From assembly GCF_000019785.1 (NCBI RefSeq), contig NC_010524.1:3708001-3772000 (forward strand): a stretch of 64,000 bases of DNA. Reading direction: 5' to 3'. A model generated the notes under the pieces. It did not search any database. It was not told where the DNA came from and was given only the letters and a program-made list of their open reading frames with translations. The DNA comes from Leptothrix cholodnii SP-6. GTDB lineage: Bacteria > Pseudomonadota > Gammaproteobacteria > Burkholderiales > Burkholderiaceae_C. Both the position numbers and the translations under genes were made by a program. Shown in pieces: positions 1 to 9,676 of this stretch (its first letter is position 1; the number at the start of each line of letters is the position of its first letter).

Positions 1-996
1 TCGGCGTTCCGCCGGCGCTTCGAGCAGAAGGGCCGTTTCAGCCAGTGGCTGACGCAGATCCCGACCTGGGTGGTGGTGGCACCGCGTTCGGCGCTGCGCG
101 GCACGTCGGCCTTTCTGGAGGATCACCTCACCGCCGACCACGGCGCCGAGCCGCTGCTCGACGACGTGCGCGCGGCGCTGCCGCGGCTGTCGACCTCCGA
201 GCGCCTGGTGGCGGGCGACCTGCTGTCGGCGCCACGCGCCTGGATGAGCGACTCGATCGCCCGCATCGCCGATCGCTGCGGCGTCAGCACGCCCACGGTG
301 ATGCGCTTCTGCCGCACGATGGGGTTCAAGGGGCTGGCGGATTTCAAGCTGCGGCTCGGTGCCGGGCTGTCGGGCAGCACCAAGGTCGCGCACCGCCCGG
401 TGCGCGCCGCCGATCCGACCGCCGAGCGCATGGCCACCATCCTCAACAACTCGATCTCGGCGCTGATCGAGCTGCGCGACCGGCTGCATCCGCAGGCCTT
501 CGAGCAGGCCGTCAAGCTGCTGGCCAACGCGCGCCGGATCGAGGTCTACGGCGTCGGCGCCGCCGCGCTGGCGGCCGAGGAGGCGCAGCACAAGTTCGGC
601 CGGCTGGGCCTGCAGGTGGTGGCGCGCACCGACTCGCAGCTGCAGAACGTGACGGCGGCGTTCCTCGGCCCCGACGACGTGCTGCTGGTGCTGTCGAACT
701 CGGGCGCGGTCGATCCGGTCAACGAGGCCGTGATGCGGGCGCGCCGCAGCGGCACGCGGGTGATCGGGATGTGCCCGCAGCGCAGCGACCTGGCCCGGCT
801 GTCCGACGTGATCCTGCCGGTCGATCACCCGGAGGACCTGCAGGCGCTGGTGCCGATGGTGTCGCGGCTGATGCAGACGGTGATCGTCGACGTGCTGGTC
901 ACCGATCTGGCGCTGCAGCGGCGCGACCACATCAACGCCGCGCTGGTGCGCCAGGATGATCAGCGCTACGCCTTCCTGAGCTCGCACGGCAGCTGA
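1..996 (+). CDS. glk: Bifunctional glucokinase / RpiR-family regulator (3' part)
   Basis: The reading frame is open from base 1, so the gene begins outside the window. The first ~40 residues (FRRRFEQKGRFSQWLTQIPTW, then VVVAPRSALRG) look like the end of a bacterial glucokinase. They run without a stop into an RpiR-type helix-turn-helix (about residues 49-117 of the visible part, with CGVSTPTVMRFCRTMGFKGLADFK) and a SIS sugar-phosphate-binding domain (about 160-290). Glucokinase fused to an RpiR/HexR-like regulator is a known architecture in Burkholderia and relatives. The kinase part phosphorylates glucose; the regulator part probably senses a hexose-phosphate intermediate. An ATG at 70 could be mistaken for the start, but the upstream kinase-like sequence argues against that. 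A separate hexR lies at 59281. Confidence 0.85.
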   Translation, partial: SAFRRRFEQKGRFSQWLTQIPTWVVVAPRSALRGTSAFLEDHLTADHGAEPLLDDVRAALPRLSTSERLVAGDLLSAPRAWMSDSIARIADRCGVSTPTVMRFCRTMGFKGLADFKLRLGAGLSGSTKVAHRPVRAADPTAERMATILNNSISALIELRDRLHPQAFEQAVKLLANARRIEVYGVGAAALAAEEAQHKFGRLGLQVVARTDSQLQNVTAAFLGPDDVLLVLSNSGAVDPVNEAVMRARRSGTRVIGMCPQRSDLARLSDVILPVDHPEDLQALVPMVSRLMQTVIVDVLVTDLALQRRDHINAALVRQDDQRYAFLSSHGS

Positions 997-1075
997 GGCC
1001 GGCGCCACGCCACGCCGGCGTCCGCCAATAATCGGCCGCTCGCCGCCGCAGACCCACCTCCAGCCCAGCCCCGCC

Positions 1076-2215
1076 ATGACCCACGCCCGAATCGCCACGC
1101 CGATCGACTCCGATGCCGACCCGGACGAACCGGAGGCCGCAATCCAGGTGCTGCACTGGCCCGGCGGCTTGCGCGTGAAGCTGTCGCCATGGGGCGCGGC
1201 GTGGCTGAGCTGCTGCGTGCCGATGCCCGACGGCGACTGGCGCGAAGCCCTGCTGCAGCCACGCCACGCCCGCATCGGGCCGGCGCAGCCACGCAGTTTC
1301 ATGGGCAGCACGCTCGGCCGCTACGCCAACCGCATCGCGCACGGGCGCCTCGCGCGGGGCGATCAGGTGGTGTCGCTCGCACGGGGCGACGGCGAACGGC
1401 ATCACCTGCACGGCGGGCCGGACGGCTGGGACACGCGGCGCTGGGCGCAGCCGGCGGTGGCCGCGACGGACGATGCGCTGGAGGCCGTCTACACGCTAAC
1501 GTCGGTGGCCGGCGACCAGGGCTACCCCGGCACGGCTCAGGCGCAGGTGCGCTACCGGCTGATCGATGCGCAGACGCTGGAGATCGACTACGAGGTGCGG
1601 GTCGACGCACCGTCACCGATCGGGCTCAGCAACCACGCCTACTTCAACCTCGATGCGCGCCAGGCGGGGGACGCCGGCGACGTGCGCGACCACCACCTGC
1701 AGATCCACGCCGATCGGGTGCTGCCGGTCGATCCGGACTGCATCCCGCTGGAAGGGCCGGTGCCGGTGGCCGATCTGCCGGGTTTCGATTTCCGCCGCGC
1801 GACACGGCTGCGAACGCAGCTGGACGGACATCTGGATGCGAGCGAACAGCTGCGAGCGCAACGCGGCCATGACCATGCCTACGTGCTGGAATCGACCGAG
1901 GATGCCGCTGCAGGAGACAGCCCGGACAGGCTGCGCGAGGCGGCGGTGCTGAGCGCAGCCGACGGCCGGCTGCAGATGACGCTGAGCACCACGCTGCCGG
2001 CCCTGCAGCTCTACACCGGCCAGCTCCTGGCCGGCTCGCCGGCGCCGGGCGGTCGCACGCACCACGCCCATGCCGGGCTGGCGCTGGAGCCGCAGTACCT
2101 GCCCGACAGCCCGAACCGGCGCTGGGCCGCAGCCGGCACGCCGGGCGACTGCTGGCTGCTGCCGGGTCAGGTGTGGCGGCAGCGCATCCGCTACCGCTTC
2201 ACCACCGCGGGCTGA
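1076..2215 (+). CDS. galM: Aldose 1-epimerase (galactose mutarotase)
   Basis: This 379-residue protein interconverts alpha and beta anomers of aldoses. Family landmarks are present in order: STLGRYANRIAHG (about 79-90), the LHGG motif with a catalytic histidine candidate (H112), LSNHAYFNLD with the second catalytic histidine (H187), GHDHAYVL (about 264-271), LQLYTGQLL (about 311-318), and LALEPQYLPDSPN with the catalytic glutamate (E338). The N-terminal ~25 residues are longer than usual and acidic, so translation could begin later, but no better start is evident. No signal peptide is seen. It follows the glucokinase-regulator gene by 79 bp on the same strand and may be co-expressed with sugar catabolism genes lying to the left of the window. 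Confidence 0.88.
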   Translation: MTHARIATPIDSDADPDEPEAAIQVLHWPGGLRVKLSPWGAAWLSCCVPMPDGDWREALLQPRHARIGPAQPRSFMGSTLGRYANRIAHGRLARGDQVVSLARGDGERHHLHGGPDGWDTRRWAQPAVAATDDALEAVYTLTSVAGDQGYPGTAQAQVRYRLIDAQTLEIDYEVRVDAPSPIGLSNHAYFNLDARQAGDAGDVRDHHLQIHADRVLPVDPDCIPLEGPVPVADLPGFDFRRATRLRTQLDGHLDASEQLRAQRGHDHAYVLESTEDAAAGDSPDRLREAAVLSAADGRLQMTLSTTLPALQLYTGQLLAGSPAPGGRTHHAHAGLALEPQYLPDSPNRRWAAAGTPGDCWLLPGQVWRQRIRYRFTTAG

Positions 2216-2221
2216 TCGATC

Positions 2222-3739
<1,518 letters not shown>

Positions 3740-3873
3740 GGCGGTCTCCTGTGTGGCGGCCGGGCCCTTCGACATCGACCGTGATTGGCCGACTCCGGGC
3801 ATGGACCGCATTGCGATGGCCGCAGTCTAGGCATCGACGGCCGCTCTGAAAATCCCGGCCGGCTGGATACACT

Positions 3874-3889
3874 GTTCACGATCACGAAC
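3874..3889. promoter_or_regulatory. Candidate LysR operator between mmsA and lysR
   Basis: In the mmsA/lysR spacer, GTTC and GAAC form an inverted repeat around 8 bp (ACGATCAC). This gives the T-N11-A spacing typical of LysR binding sites. It lies 30 bp before the lysR start and 135 bp before mmsA, so it could serve both autoregulation and mmsA control. The arms are only 4 bp, so the call rests partly on context. Confidence 0.4.
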
Positions 3890-3918
3890 AATGATCCGCA
3901 CAAACCCGGAACAACGCG

Positions 3919-4863
3919 ATGGAAGCCAGACGCATCGACGGTCTGTGGTCGCACATGCACTGGCTGACGGTGCTGGGCGATCTGGGCAGCTACACCGCCG
4001 CCGCGCAGCGCCTGGGCGTCAGCAAGGCGGCGATGAGCCAGCACATCGCCGACCTGGAGCGCGCCGCCGGCGTGCCGCTGGTCAGCCGCACCACCCGCAG
4101 CGTGCGCCTGACCGAAGCCGGCCAGCAGCTCGCCGACGCCACCCGCGGCGCCTTCGAGCAGATCGAGCGCGGCCTGGCCGGCGTGAAGGACCTGGCCACC
4201 ACGCCGCGCGGCCTGCTGCGCGTGACCGCGCCGGTGGCGCTGGGGCGCCAGCAGATCGTGCCGAGGCTGCCGGACTTCCTGCGCGCACATCCGGAGGTGC
4301 GCATCGAGCTGGTGCTCAACGACCAGGTGCTGTCGCTGGCACAGGAGGGCTTCGACCTGGCGATCCGGCACACCGCCCGGCCGCCCGAAACCCATGTCGC
4401 CTGGACGCTCACCACCACCCGCTCGGTGCTGGTCGCCAGCCCCGACTACCTGCAGCGCCGCGGCCGACCGCAGCATCCCGCCGAGCTCGCCACCGAACGC
4501 GGCCAGCACGACTGCCTGCACTACCCGCGCCCCGGCGAGACGCCGACCTGGCAGTTTCAGCCGCGGCAGGCCGCGCTCGCGCCGGTGACGGTGGCCGTGC
4601 GCGGCCCGCTCAGCGCCAACAACAGCGAGGTGCTGCGCGAGGCCGCGATCGACGGGCTGGGCATCGCGCTGCTGCCCGATTTCAGCGCCCAGGCGGCGCT
4701 GCGCAACGGCGCGCTCGAGGCGGTGCTGCCGCAATGGAAGCCGGTCGGCAGCTTCGGCGAGTTCCTGTTCGCGATCCGGCCCTACAGCCCCTACGTGCCA
4801 CGCGCCGTGCACGCCCTGGTGGCGTACCTGCGCACCACGCTGCAGGCGGGTTTCGGCACCTGA
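3919..4863 (+). CDS. LysR-family transcriptional regulator (beside mmsA)
   Basis: A 314-residue LysR regulator. The N-terminal winged helix-turn-helix is clear (about residues 12-70, with GSYTAAAQRLGVSKAAMSQH and VPLVSRTTRSVRLTEAG). It is followed by the periplasmic-binding-protein-like effector domain (about 95-300, with LLRVTAPVALG at its start and DGLGIALLPDF). The subtype resembles the CrgA/AaeR-like group, in which the effector domain begins right after a G-L-L-R-V-T stretch. It is divergent from mmsA, and the spacer contains a T-N11-A palindrome, so control of mmsA is the most likely job. The effector cannot be inferred. It converges with the short-chain dehydrogenase gene, whose stop is 18 bp away. 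Confidence 0.85.
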   Translation: MEARRIDGLWSHMHWLTVLGDLGSYTAAAQRLGVSKAAMSQHIADLERAAGVPLVSRTTRSVRLTEAGQQLADATRGAFEQIERGLAGVKDLATTPRGLLRVTAPVALGRQQIVPRLPDFLRAHPEVRIELVLNDQVLSLAQEGFDLAIRHTARPPETHVAWTLTTTRSVLVASPDYLQRRGRPQHPAELATERGQHDCLHYPRPGETPTWQFQPRQAALAPVTVAVRGPLSANNSEVLREAAIDGLGIALLPDFSAQAALRNGALEAVLPQWKPVGSFGEFLFAIRPYSPYVPRAVHALVAYLRTTLQAGFGT

Positions 4864-4881
4864 GCGCGGCCACTCATGCGC

Positions 4882-5658
4882 TCACTCGCGCACGTCGACC
4901 ACCACCCGCTCGCCGAAGTCGGTCCGCTCCAGCCAGCGCAGCAGCGCCGCCGCGGCGACCTCGGCCGACCAGAGCCTGCCGCTGCGCTGCAGGTCGACGA
5001 AGCGGTCGTGCTCCGGGAACTCGGCCGGATCGCCGGCGCGCAGCTGCACCTGCATGTCGGTGTCGATCACGCCCGGCGCGAGCGACACCACCCGCGCCGG
5101 CCAGGGCTGCTGCGCCTCTTCGAGCGCCAGGGCGCGGCTGGCGTTGTCCAGGCCGGCCTTGGCCGCGCAGTAGGCGGCGCTGCCGGCCATGCCGCGCCGG
5201 CCCAATCCGGACGACACGTTGAGCAGCTTGACGCCCGCGCGGCGGCGCGCCGACCAGTCGCGCGTGCCACGCAGGAACACCGCGGCCAGCAGCAGCGGCG
5301 CCTCCAGCCCGACCCGCAGCGCCTGCACCAGCGCGGCCGGATCGGTGTCGGCGGCGCTGCGCAGCGGCGCCAGCACGCCGGCGTTGTTGATCAGGGTGAC
5401 GCCGGCATGGCGCTCGCCATCCTGTGCGGCCAGCCAGGCGGCCAGGCGTTGGGATGCCGGCAGCGCGTCGGCCAGGTCCTGCGACCAGGCCTCCAGGACA
5501 TGGCCGCGCTGCTGCGCCAGTTCGGCCAGGGCCGGATCGGGCTGGCGCTGCAGCGTCAGCAGATGCTGGGACGCCTCGCGGGCGAGGATGGCGTGGGCGA
5601 TCGCGAGGCCGAGGCCGCGCGAGGCGCCGGTGAGCACGGTGAGCAGGCTGTCTGGCAT
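4882..5658 (-). CDS. Short-chain dehydrogenase/reductase
   Basis: A 258-residue classical SDR, probably NADP-dependent. Seen: the nucleotide-binding TGASRGLGLA (residues 10-18), the NNAGVL motif (91-96), and the catalytic Ser-Tyr-Lys triad in NVSSGLG and AAYCAAK (S150, Y163, K167). The late region SLAPGVIDTDMQ is typical of the family. The order of motifs and the NTRL-like region resemble sepiapterin/benzil reductases (YueD-like) more than fatty-acid reductases, but the substrate is unknown. The frame stays open far upstream on this strand through the M48-like gene. The start at 5658 is chosen because the N-terminus then falls just before the Rossmann motif and the divergent gene begins 108 bp away. 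Confidence 0.85.
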   Translation of the reverse strand: MPDSLLTVLTGASRGLGLAIAHAILAREASQHLLTLQRQPDPALAELAQQRGHVLEAWSQDLADALPASQRLAAWLAAQDGERHAGVTLINNAGVLAPLRSAADTDPAALVQALRVGLEAPLLLAAVFLRGTRDWSARRRAGVKLLNVSSGLGRRGMAGSAAYCAAKAGLDNASRALALEEAQQPWPARVVSLAPGVIDTDMQVQLRAGDPAEFPEHDRFVDLQRSGRLWSAEVAAAALLRWLERTDFGERVVVDVRE

Positions 5659-5766
5659 GAAGCGGATTCTGATACGGGCACAGCCGCCCGGGGTACAGGT
5701 CGTCACGATCGGGCCGGATCGCGGTTCCATAAAATCCGCCGGCCCGTCCCTGTTGCCGAGACCGCC

Positions 5767-7191
5767 ATGGATCCCCTCTTCAAGCCCGCCCGACCCGCCT
5801 TGCGCGCCTTCGCAGCGCGCCTGCACGACGGCCGACCGAACCGGCGCGACATCGGCCTGCTGTTCGGCAGCGCGGCGGGCTTGCTCGGCGGCTGCGCCAG
5901 CCCGGGCGGCGTGCCGCCGACCGGCGACACGGCCGCACCGGCTGCGCGGGCGACCCCGTCGGCATCGCCCGCAGCCCGGCCGCCGCCCAAGCCGGCCCCG
6001 ATCGACGACGCCGGCGCCCGCGCGCTCGACGCGCAGCAGGCGCCGCAGCAGTTCTCGCTCGACCTGGGCGCGCTGCAGGACGTGGCCATCAACACCTACG
6101 TCGGCGAGATCGGCTTCGCCATCCAGGCCCAGGCGCCGCGGCGTGGCCTGCCCTACAGCTACCGCGCGCTCAACGCCCACCACCTGAACGCCTACGCCTT
6201 CCCGGCCGGCGGGCTGGGCATCACGCGCGGCCTGCTGATCGAGCTGCAGGACGAGGCCGAGCTCGCCGCGCTGATCGGCCAGCAGCTCGGCCACGTCAAC
6301 GCCCGCCACGCACTGAGCCGCCAGCGCACCGATTCGGTGGCGCAGGCGGTGGTCACGAACACCGTGGCGGCCAGCCAGGAATCGGCCTGGACGCCGCCGA
6401 TCGGGCTGGCCGGACAGATCGGCGCCAGCGCGCTGATCCCGACCTACTCGGCCGAACAGATGCGCGAGGCCGACGCGGCGGGGCTGCAGTACCTGGTCGG
6501 CGCGGGCTATCCGGGGCTCGGCATGGTGACGCTGCAGCAACGCCTGGCCGAAGCCGGGCAGCAGCGCCCGGCCCTGCTGGCGGCGATGGCGGCGGCGCAG
6601 CCGACCAGCCCCGAGCGGCGTGACGCGGTGCGCCGCAACGTCGAGACCCTGCACGCCGGCAGCCGCAACAGCAGCACGCGCCGCGAGCGTTTCATGGACC
6701 GCACCGCCAGCCTGCGGCACATGCGCGCGCTGATCGAGGCCTGCAAGAACGGCGAACTGGCGCTGGCCCGCAAGGACCTGACCGAAGCGCACGCGCAGTT
6801 CAAGTCGGCGCTCGAGATGGCGTCGCAGGACTACGCCGCCAACCTGCGCATGGCGCAGTGCCTGCAGGCGATGGGGCAGGTGCGCGAGGCGCGTGCATTC
6901 GCGATCGCCGCGCGCGACGCCTATCCGCAGGAGGCCCAGGCGCACAAGCTGGCCGCCACGCTGGCACTGGCGCAGCGCGACGCCGCCGCCGCCTGGCAGG
7001 ACCTCGAGGCGCATGACCGCCTGCTGTCGGGCGACCCCGGCGTGGTGTTCCTGAAAGGCGTCACACTTGAGCTCATGGGACAAAGCAAACGCGCCGCCGA
7101 ACACTACCGCGCCTACCTCGGCTACACCGAACAGGGCCAGGCCGCCCAATACGCCGCCACCCGCCTGAAGCTGCTCGGTCATGACCGCTGA
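5767..7191 (+). CDS. M48-like TPR lipoprotein with a degenerate zinc site
   Basis: A 474-residue exported protein. RRDIGLLFGSAAGLLGGC (about 26-43) looks like a signal peptide with a lipobox cysteine at C43, possibly of Tat type, followed by a Pro/Ala-rich linker. Residues ~105-260 follow the M48 (BepA/YfgC-like) peptidase fold: LNAYAFPAGGLGITRGLL, then DEAELAALI, and later EADAAGLQYLVGAGY. However, the HExxH zinc motif reads QQLGH (Q172, Q173, H176), so one zinc ligand and the catalytic glutamate are absent, while the third-ligand glutamate (E234) remains. The C-terminal ~150 residues are TPR-like. It is therefore probably a non-catalytic envelope chaperone or scaffold rather than a protease. 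The next gene overlaps by 11 bp, suggesting coupling. The start at 5767 is chosen over further upstream starts that would cross the SDR gene. Confidence 0.7.
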   Translation: MDPLFKPARPALRAFAARLHDGRPNRRDIGLLFGSAAGLLGGCASPGGVPPTGDTAAPAARATPSASPAARPPPKPAPIDDAGARALDAQQAPQQFSLDLGALQDVAINTYVGEIGFAIQAQAPRRGLPYSYRALNAHHLNAYAFPAGGLGITRGLLIELQDEAELAALIGQQLGHVNARHALSRQRTDSVAQAVVTNTVAASQESAWTPPIGLAGQIGASALIPTYSAEQMREADAAGLQYLVGAGYPGLGMVTLQQRLAEAGQQRPALLAAMAAAQPTSPERRDAVRRNVETLHAGSRNSSTRRERFMDRTASLRHMRALIEACKNGELALARKDLTEAHAQFKSALEMASQDYAANLRMAQCLQAMGQVREARAFAIAARDAYPQEAQAHKLAATLALAQRDAAAAWQDLEAHDRLLSGDPGVVFLKGVTLELMGQSKRAAEHYRAYLGYTEQGQAAQYAATRLKLLGHDR

Positions 7192-7939
7192 AACACGCTG
7201 GTCGATGCCGCGGCTGATCGGCGCGGTGGTGCTCGGGGTGCTGGCCTTCATCGCGCTGGCGATCGCAGCGCCGCTGCTCTGGCACACCTGGCGCCCCGCG
7301 CCGCCGCCGCTGCAGCAGGGCGGCGCGCAGCCGTCCGGGACCGGCACGCCGTGGCAGATCCGGCTCGACGGTGCGGGCGGCAGCGCGGTGTTCGGCCTCG
7401 ACCTCGGGCGCAGCACGCTGGCCGACGCCGCCAGCCGCTGGCCGGGCGAGGCGCTGCAGGTCGCGCTGGTGCGCAGCCCGGCGGGCGAGCTGAGTCTGGA
7501 GGCCTACCTCGAATCGATCCAGGCCAGCGGCGTGAACGGCAAGCTGCTGCTCGGCGTGACGCTGCCCGCCGATGTCGCGCAGCGCTGGGCCGAGCGCGCC
7601 ACGCGCGACATGCCGCTGGCCAGCGGCGCCCATCGCCTCGGCCTGCATCACGACGATGCCACGCAGGCGCAGGCCCGGATGATCGACAGCCTGCTCTTCC
7701 TGCCCGCCGTGCGGCTCGACGAGGCGACGCTCGCCGAGCGCTTCGGCGCACCGGCCGAACGGCTCGCCACCGCCGACGGCCTGGTGCACCTGCTCTATCC
7801 CGACCGCGGCCTGGCGATCAGCCTGGCCGATTCGGGCCGGCAGCGCACGGTGCTGCAGTACGTGGCGCCGCGCGACTTCGCCCGCCTGCGCGCGCCGCTG
7901 CTGGCCGCCCTGACCCCGCCCGCACCGATCAACCACTGA
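7181..7939 (+). CDS. Membrane-anchored hypothetical protein
   Basis: A 252-residue protein I do not recognise. One transmembrane segment near the N-terminus (about residues 12-32, LIGAVVLGVLAFIALAIAAPLL) would leave the rest in the periplasm. The soluble part contains FGLDLGRSTLADAASRWPG, which resembles a substrate-capture rather than an enzymatic motif, and no catalytic signature is visible. Its start overlaps the end of the M48-like gene by 11 bp, so the two are probably translated together and may act as a pair at the inner membrane and outer envelope. A 27-bp gap separates it from the AIM24-family gene, which has its own strong ribosome binding site. Confidence 0.65.
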   Translation: MTAETRWSMPRLIGAVVLGVLAFIALAIAAPLLWHTWRPAPPPLQQGGAQPSGTGTPWQIRLDGAGGSAVFGLDLGRSTLADAASRWPGEALQVALVRSPAGELSLEAYLESIQASGVNGKLLLGVTLPADVAQRWAERATRDMPLASGAHRLGLHHDDATQAQARMIDSLLFLPAVRLDEATLAERFGAPAERLATADGLVHLLYPDRGLAISLADSGRQRTVLQYVAPRDFARLRAPLLAALTPPAPINH

Positions 7940-7966
7940 ACCCCAACCGAAAAGGAGTCCGCCGAC

Positions 7967-8785
7967 ATGGCCATGGACGTCATCGACTACGAGATCAAAG
8001 GTTCCGAGATGCAGTTCGTCGAGGTCGAACTCGACCCCGGCGAGGCCGCCATCGGCGAAGCCGGCAGCATGATGTTCATGGATGCCGGCATCGGCATGGA
8101 CACCGTCTTCGGCGACGGCCGCGCCCAGCAGGGCGGCCTGTTCGGCAAGCTGCTCGGCGCCGGCAAACGCCTGGTGACGGGCGAATCGCTCTTCACCACC
8201 GTCTACACCAACAACGGCAGCGGCAAGCAGCGCATCGCCTTCGCGGCGCCCTACCCCGGCAAGATCCTGCCGATGGATCTGAGCAAGCTCGGCGGCACGC
8301 TGATCTGCCAGAAGGACGCCTTCCTGTGCGCCGCGCGCGGCGTGTCGCTGGGCATCGCGATCCAGCAGAAGCTCTCGGTCGGCTTCTTCGGCGGCGAGGG
8401 CTTCATCATGCAGAAGCTCGACGGCGACGGCCTCGCCTTCGTGCATGCCGGCGGCACCGTGGTGCGGCGCGAACTGCAGCCGGGTCAGACGCTGCTGGTC
8501 GACACCGGCTGCGTGGTGGCCTACACCGCGGGCGTGAGCTTCGAGATCCAGTACGTGGGCAAGATCAAGACCGCGCTGTTCGGCGGCGAGGGCCTGTTCT
8601 TCGCCAAGCTGAGCGGCCCGGGCACGATCTGGCTGCAGAGCCTGCCGCTCTCGCGCCTGGCCAGCCGCATCTTCGCGGCGGCGCCGCAGACCGGCGGCGG
8701 TGGCAAGGAACAGGGCTCGCTGCTCGGCGGCCTGGCCGCAGGCGGGCTGCTCGGCGGCATGCTGGGTGGCGGCGACGACGACTGA
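7967..8785 (+). CDS. AIM24 / TIGR00266 family protein
   Basis: A 272-residue protein of the AIM24 (TIGR00266) family, whose bacterial function is not established. The core has the tandem beta-rich repeats with many glycines: EAGSMMFMDAGI, LVTGESLFTTVYTN, FFGGEGFIMQKLDGDGLAFVHAGGTV, VDTGCVVAYTAGVSFEI and LFGGEGLFFAKLSGPGTIWLQSLP. The C-terminus ends in a glycine-rich stretch followed by three aspartates. No signal peptide or membrane segment is evident. A clear AAAGGAG lies 11 bp before the ATG, and a rho-independent terminator follows the stop, so this gene closes the 5767-8785 transcription unit. Confidence 0.85.
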   Translation: MAMDVIDYEIKGSEMQFVEVELDPGEAAIGEAGSMMFMDAGIGMDTVFGDGRAQQGGLFGKLLGAGKRLVTGESLFTTVYTNNGSGKQRIAFAAPYPGKILPMDLSKLGGTLICQKDAFLCAARGVSLGIAIQQKLSVGFFGGEGFIMQKLDGDGLAFVHAGGTVVRRELQPGQTLLVDTGCVVAYTAGVSFEIQYVGKIKTALFGGEGLFFAKLSGPGTIWLQSLPLSRLASRIFAAAPQTGGGGKEQGSLLGGLAAGGLLGGMLGGGDDD

Positions 8786-8809
8786 ACCACGTCCGACCCT
8801 GAAACGGCA

Positions 8810-8839
8810 GCGGGGCCTTCACAGGCCCCGCTTGCTTTT
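8810..8839 (+). terminator. Rho-independent terminator after the AIM24 gene
   Basis: Nine-base perfect stem GCGGGGCCT / AGGCCCCGC with a TCAC loop (8810-8831), followed by the T-rich tail TTGCTTTT. It lies 24 bp past the AIM24 stop and before the convergent universal stress protein gene. Confidence 0.85.
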
Positions 8840-8892
8840 CGTGCGGTCCGATGACGGCCACCCGCTGCGGGCCAGGACGGCCCGATCGGCTG

Positions 8893-9327
8893 TCAGCGCA
8901 CCACCAGCACCTGCGTGTCGCAGTGCGTCAGCACCTTCTGCGTCTCGCTGCCCAGCAGCAGCGCCGCCACACCGCGGCGGCCGTGCGAGGCCATCACGAT
9001 CAGGTCGCAACCCTGCGCCTTGCCGTACTCGAGGATGGCCTCCCACGGGTGCAGCGCCTCGACCGTCGCGGCAGAGCATTCGACACCGGCCGCGGCACAG
9101 GCGTCCTTGACCGCCTGCACGTGCTTGAGGGCGATGCGCTCCTGCGAATCGAAGAACTCCTGCGGCGGGATCGGCTGCATCTCCGAGATCGCGCTGTAGG
9201 GGAACGGCTCCTTGACCGCCAGCACGCTGATCGGCGCGCCGACCGTCTTGGCCAGCGTCACGGCGGTGGCGACGGCCTTGGCCGTGATGTCCGAACCATC
9301 GGTGGGAACGAGGATGCGCTTGTACAT
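8893..9327 (-). CDS. Universal stress protein (UspA family)
   Basis: A 144-residue single-domain UspA protein. It starts with the typical MYKRILVPTDGSD strand and ends with VMASHGRRG followed by a LLLGSETQKVL nucleotide-binding loop and QVLVVR, so it is probably an ATP-binding type. The start at 9327 has GGAGA upstream and gives family length; an upstream in-frame ATG would add 16 unrelated residues. Its promoter region carries a near-consensus FNR/ANR box placed about 41 bp upstream of the predicted transcription start, suggesting induction under oxygen limitation. It sits downstream of and on the same strand as the dmp lower operon but probably has its own promoter. Confidence 0.9.
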   Translation of the reverse strand: MYKRILVPTDGSDITAKAVATAVTLAKTVGAPISVLAVKEPFPYSAISEMQPIPPQEFFDSQERIALKHVQAVKDACAAAGVECSAATVEALHPWEAILEYGKAQGCDLIVMASHGRRGVAALLLGSETQKVLTHCDTQVLVVR

Positions 9328-9360
9328 GTGGGGTCTCCGAACGTGCGTGTGATGACCCTC

Positions 9361-9401
9361 ATCATGCCCCCGCACAGGCGCGAGTTCTTGACCAACATCA
9401 A
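9361..9401 (-). promoter_or_regulatory. FNR-type box and -10 element for the usp gene
   Basis: TTGAC-CAAC-ATCAA at 9388-9401 matches the FNR consensus TTGAT-N4-ATCAA in 9 of 10 specified bases. A minus-strand CATGAT at 9366-9361 is a fair -10. The predicted start near 9354 puts the FNR-box centre at about -41, the class II activator position. Confidence 0.55.
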
Positions 9402-9441
9402 TACCCCGCCGACACCCTCGATCCCTGCGGCCACACCGGCT

Positions 9442-9633
9442 TCAGCGTCCGAGGTCCTTGGCCGACTTGCCGGCGATGCCCCAGTTCTCCTTGGGCATGT
9501 CGTGGATCCAAACGCGGACGTTTGCCTGAGGCGCGTCGAGCGCTTCGACCAGCGCGGCCGTCACCTTCTCGATCACGGCGCGTTTCTGGTCTTCGGTGCG
9601 GCCTTCCAGCAGGTAGATCTGGGCAAAGGGCAT
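9442..9633 (-). CDS. dmpI: 4-oxalocrotonate tautomerase
   Basis: A 63-residue product, 62 after Met removal, matching the small 4-OT subunit. It isomerises 2-hydroxymuconate to 2-oxo-3-hexenedioate in the oxidative branch of catechol meta-cleavage. After Met cleavage, Pro1 is the catalytic base; Arg11 (LLEGRTEDQKR) and Arg39 (NVRVWI) are both present. Position 50, phenylalanine in the classical enzyme, is tryptophan here (KENWGIAG). It is the last gene of the dmpDEHFGI operon, 43 bp after dmpG. The active form in the family is a hexamer. Confidence 0.9.
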   Translation of the reverse strand: MPFAQIYLLEGRTEDQKRAVIEKVTAALVEALDAPQANVRVWIHDMPKENWGIAGKSAKDLGR

Positions 9634-9676
9634 GGGGTTCTCCGGGCGGGTTCGGGGGTCGATGAGTGGGCGTGAT

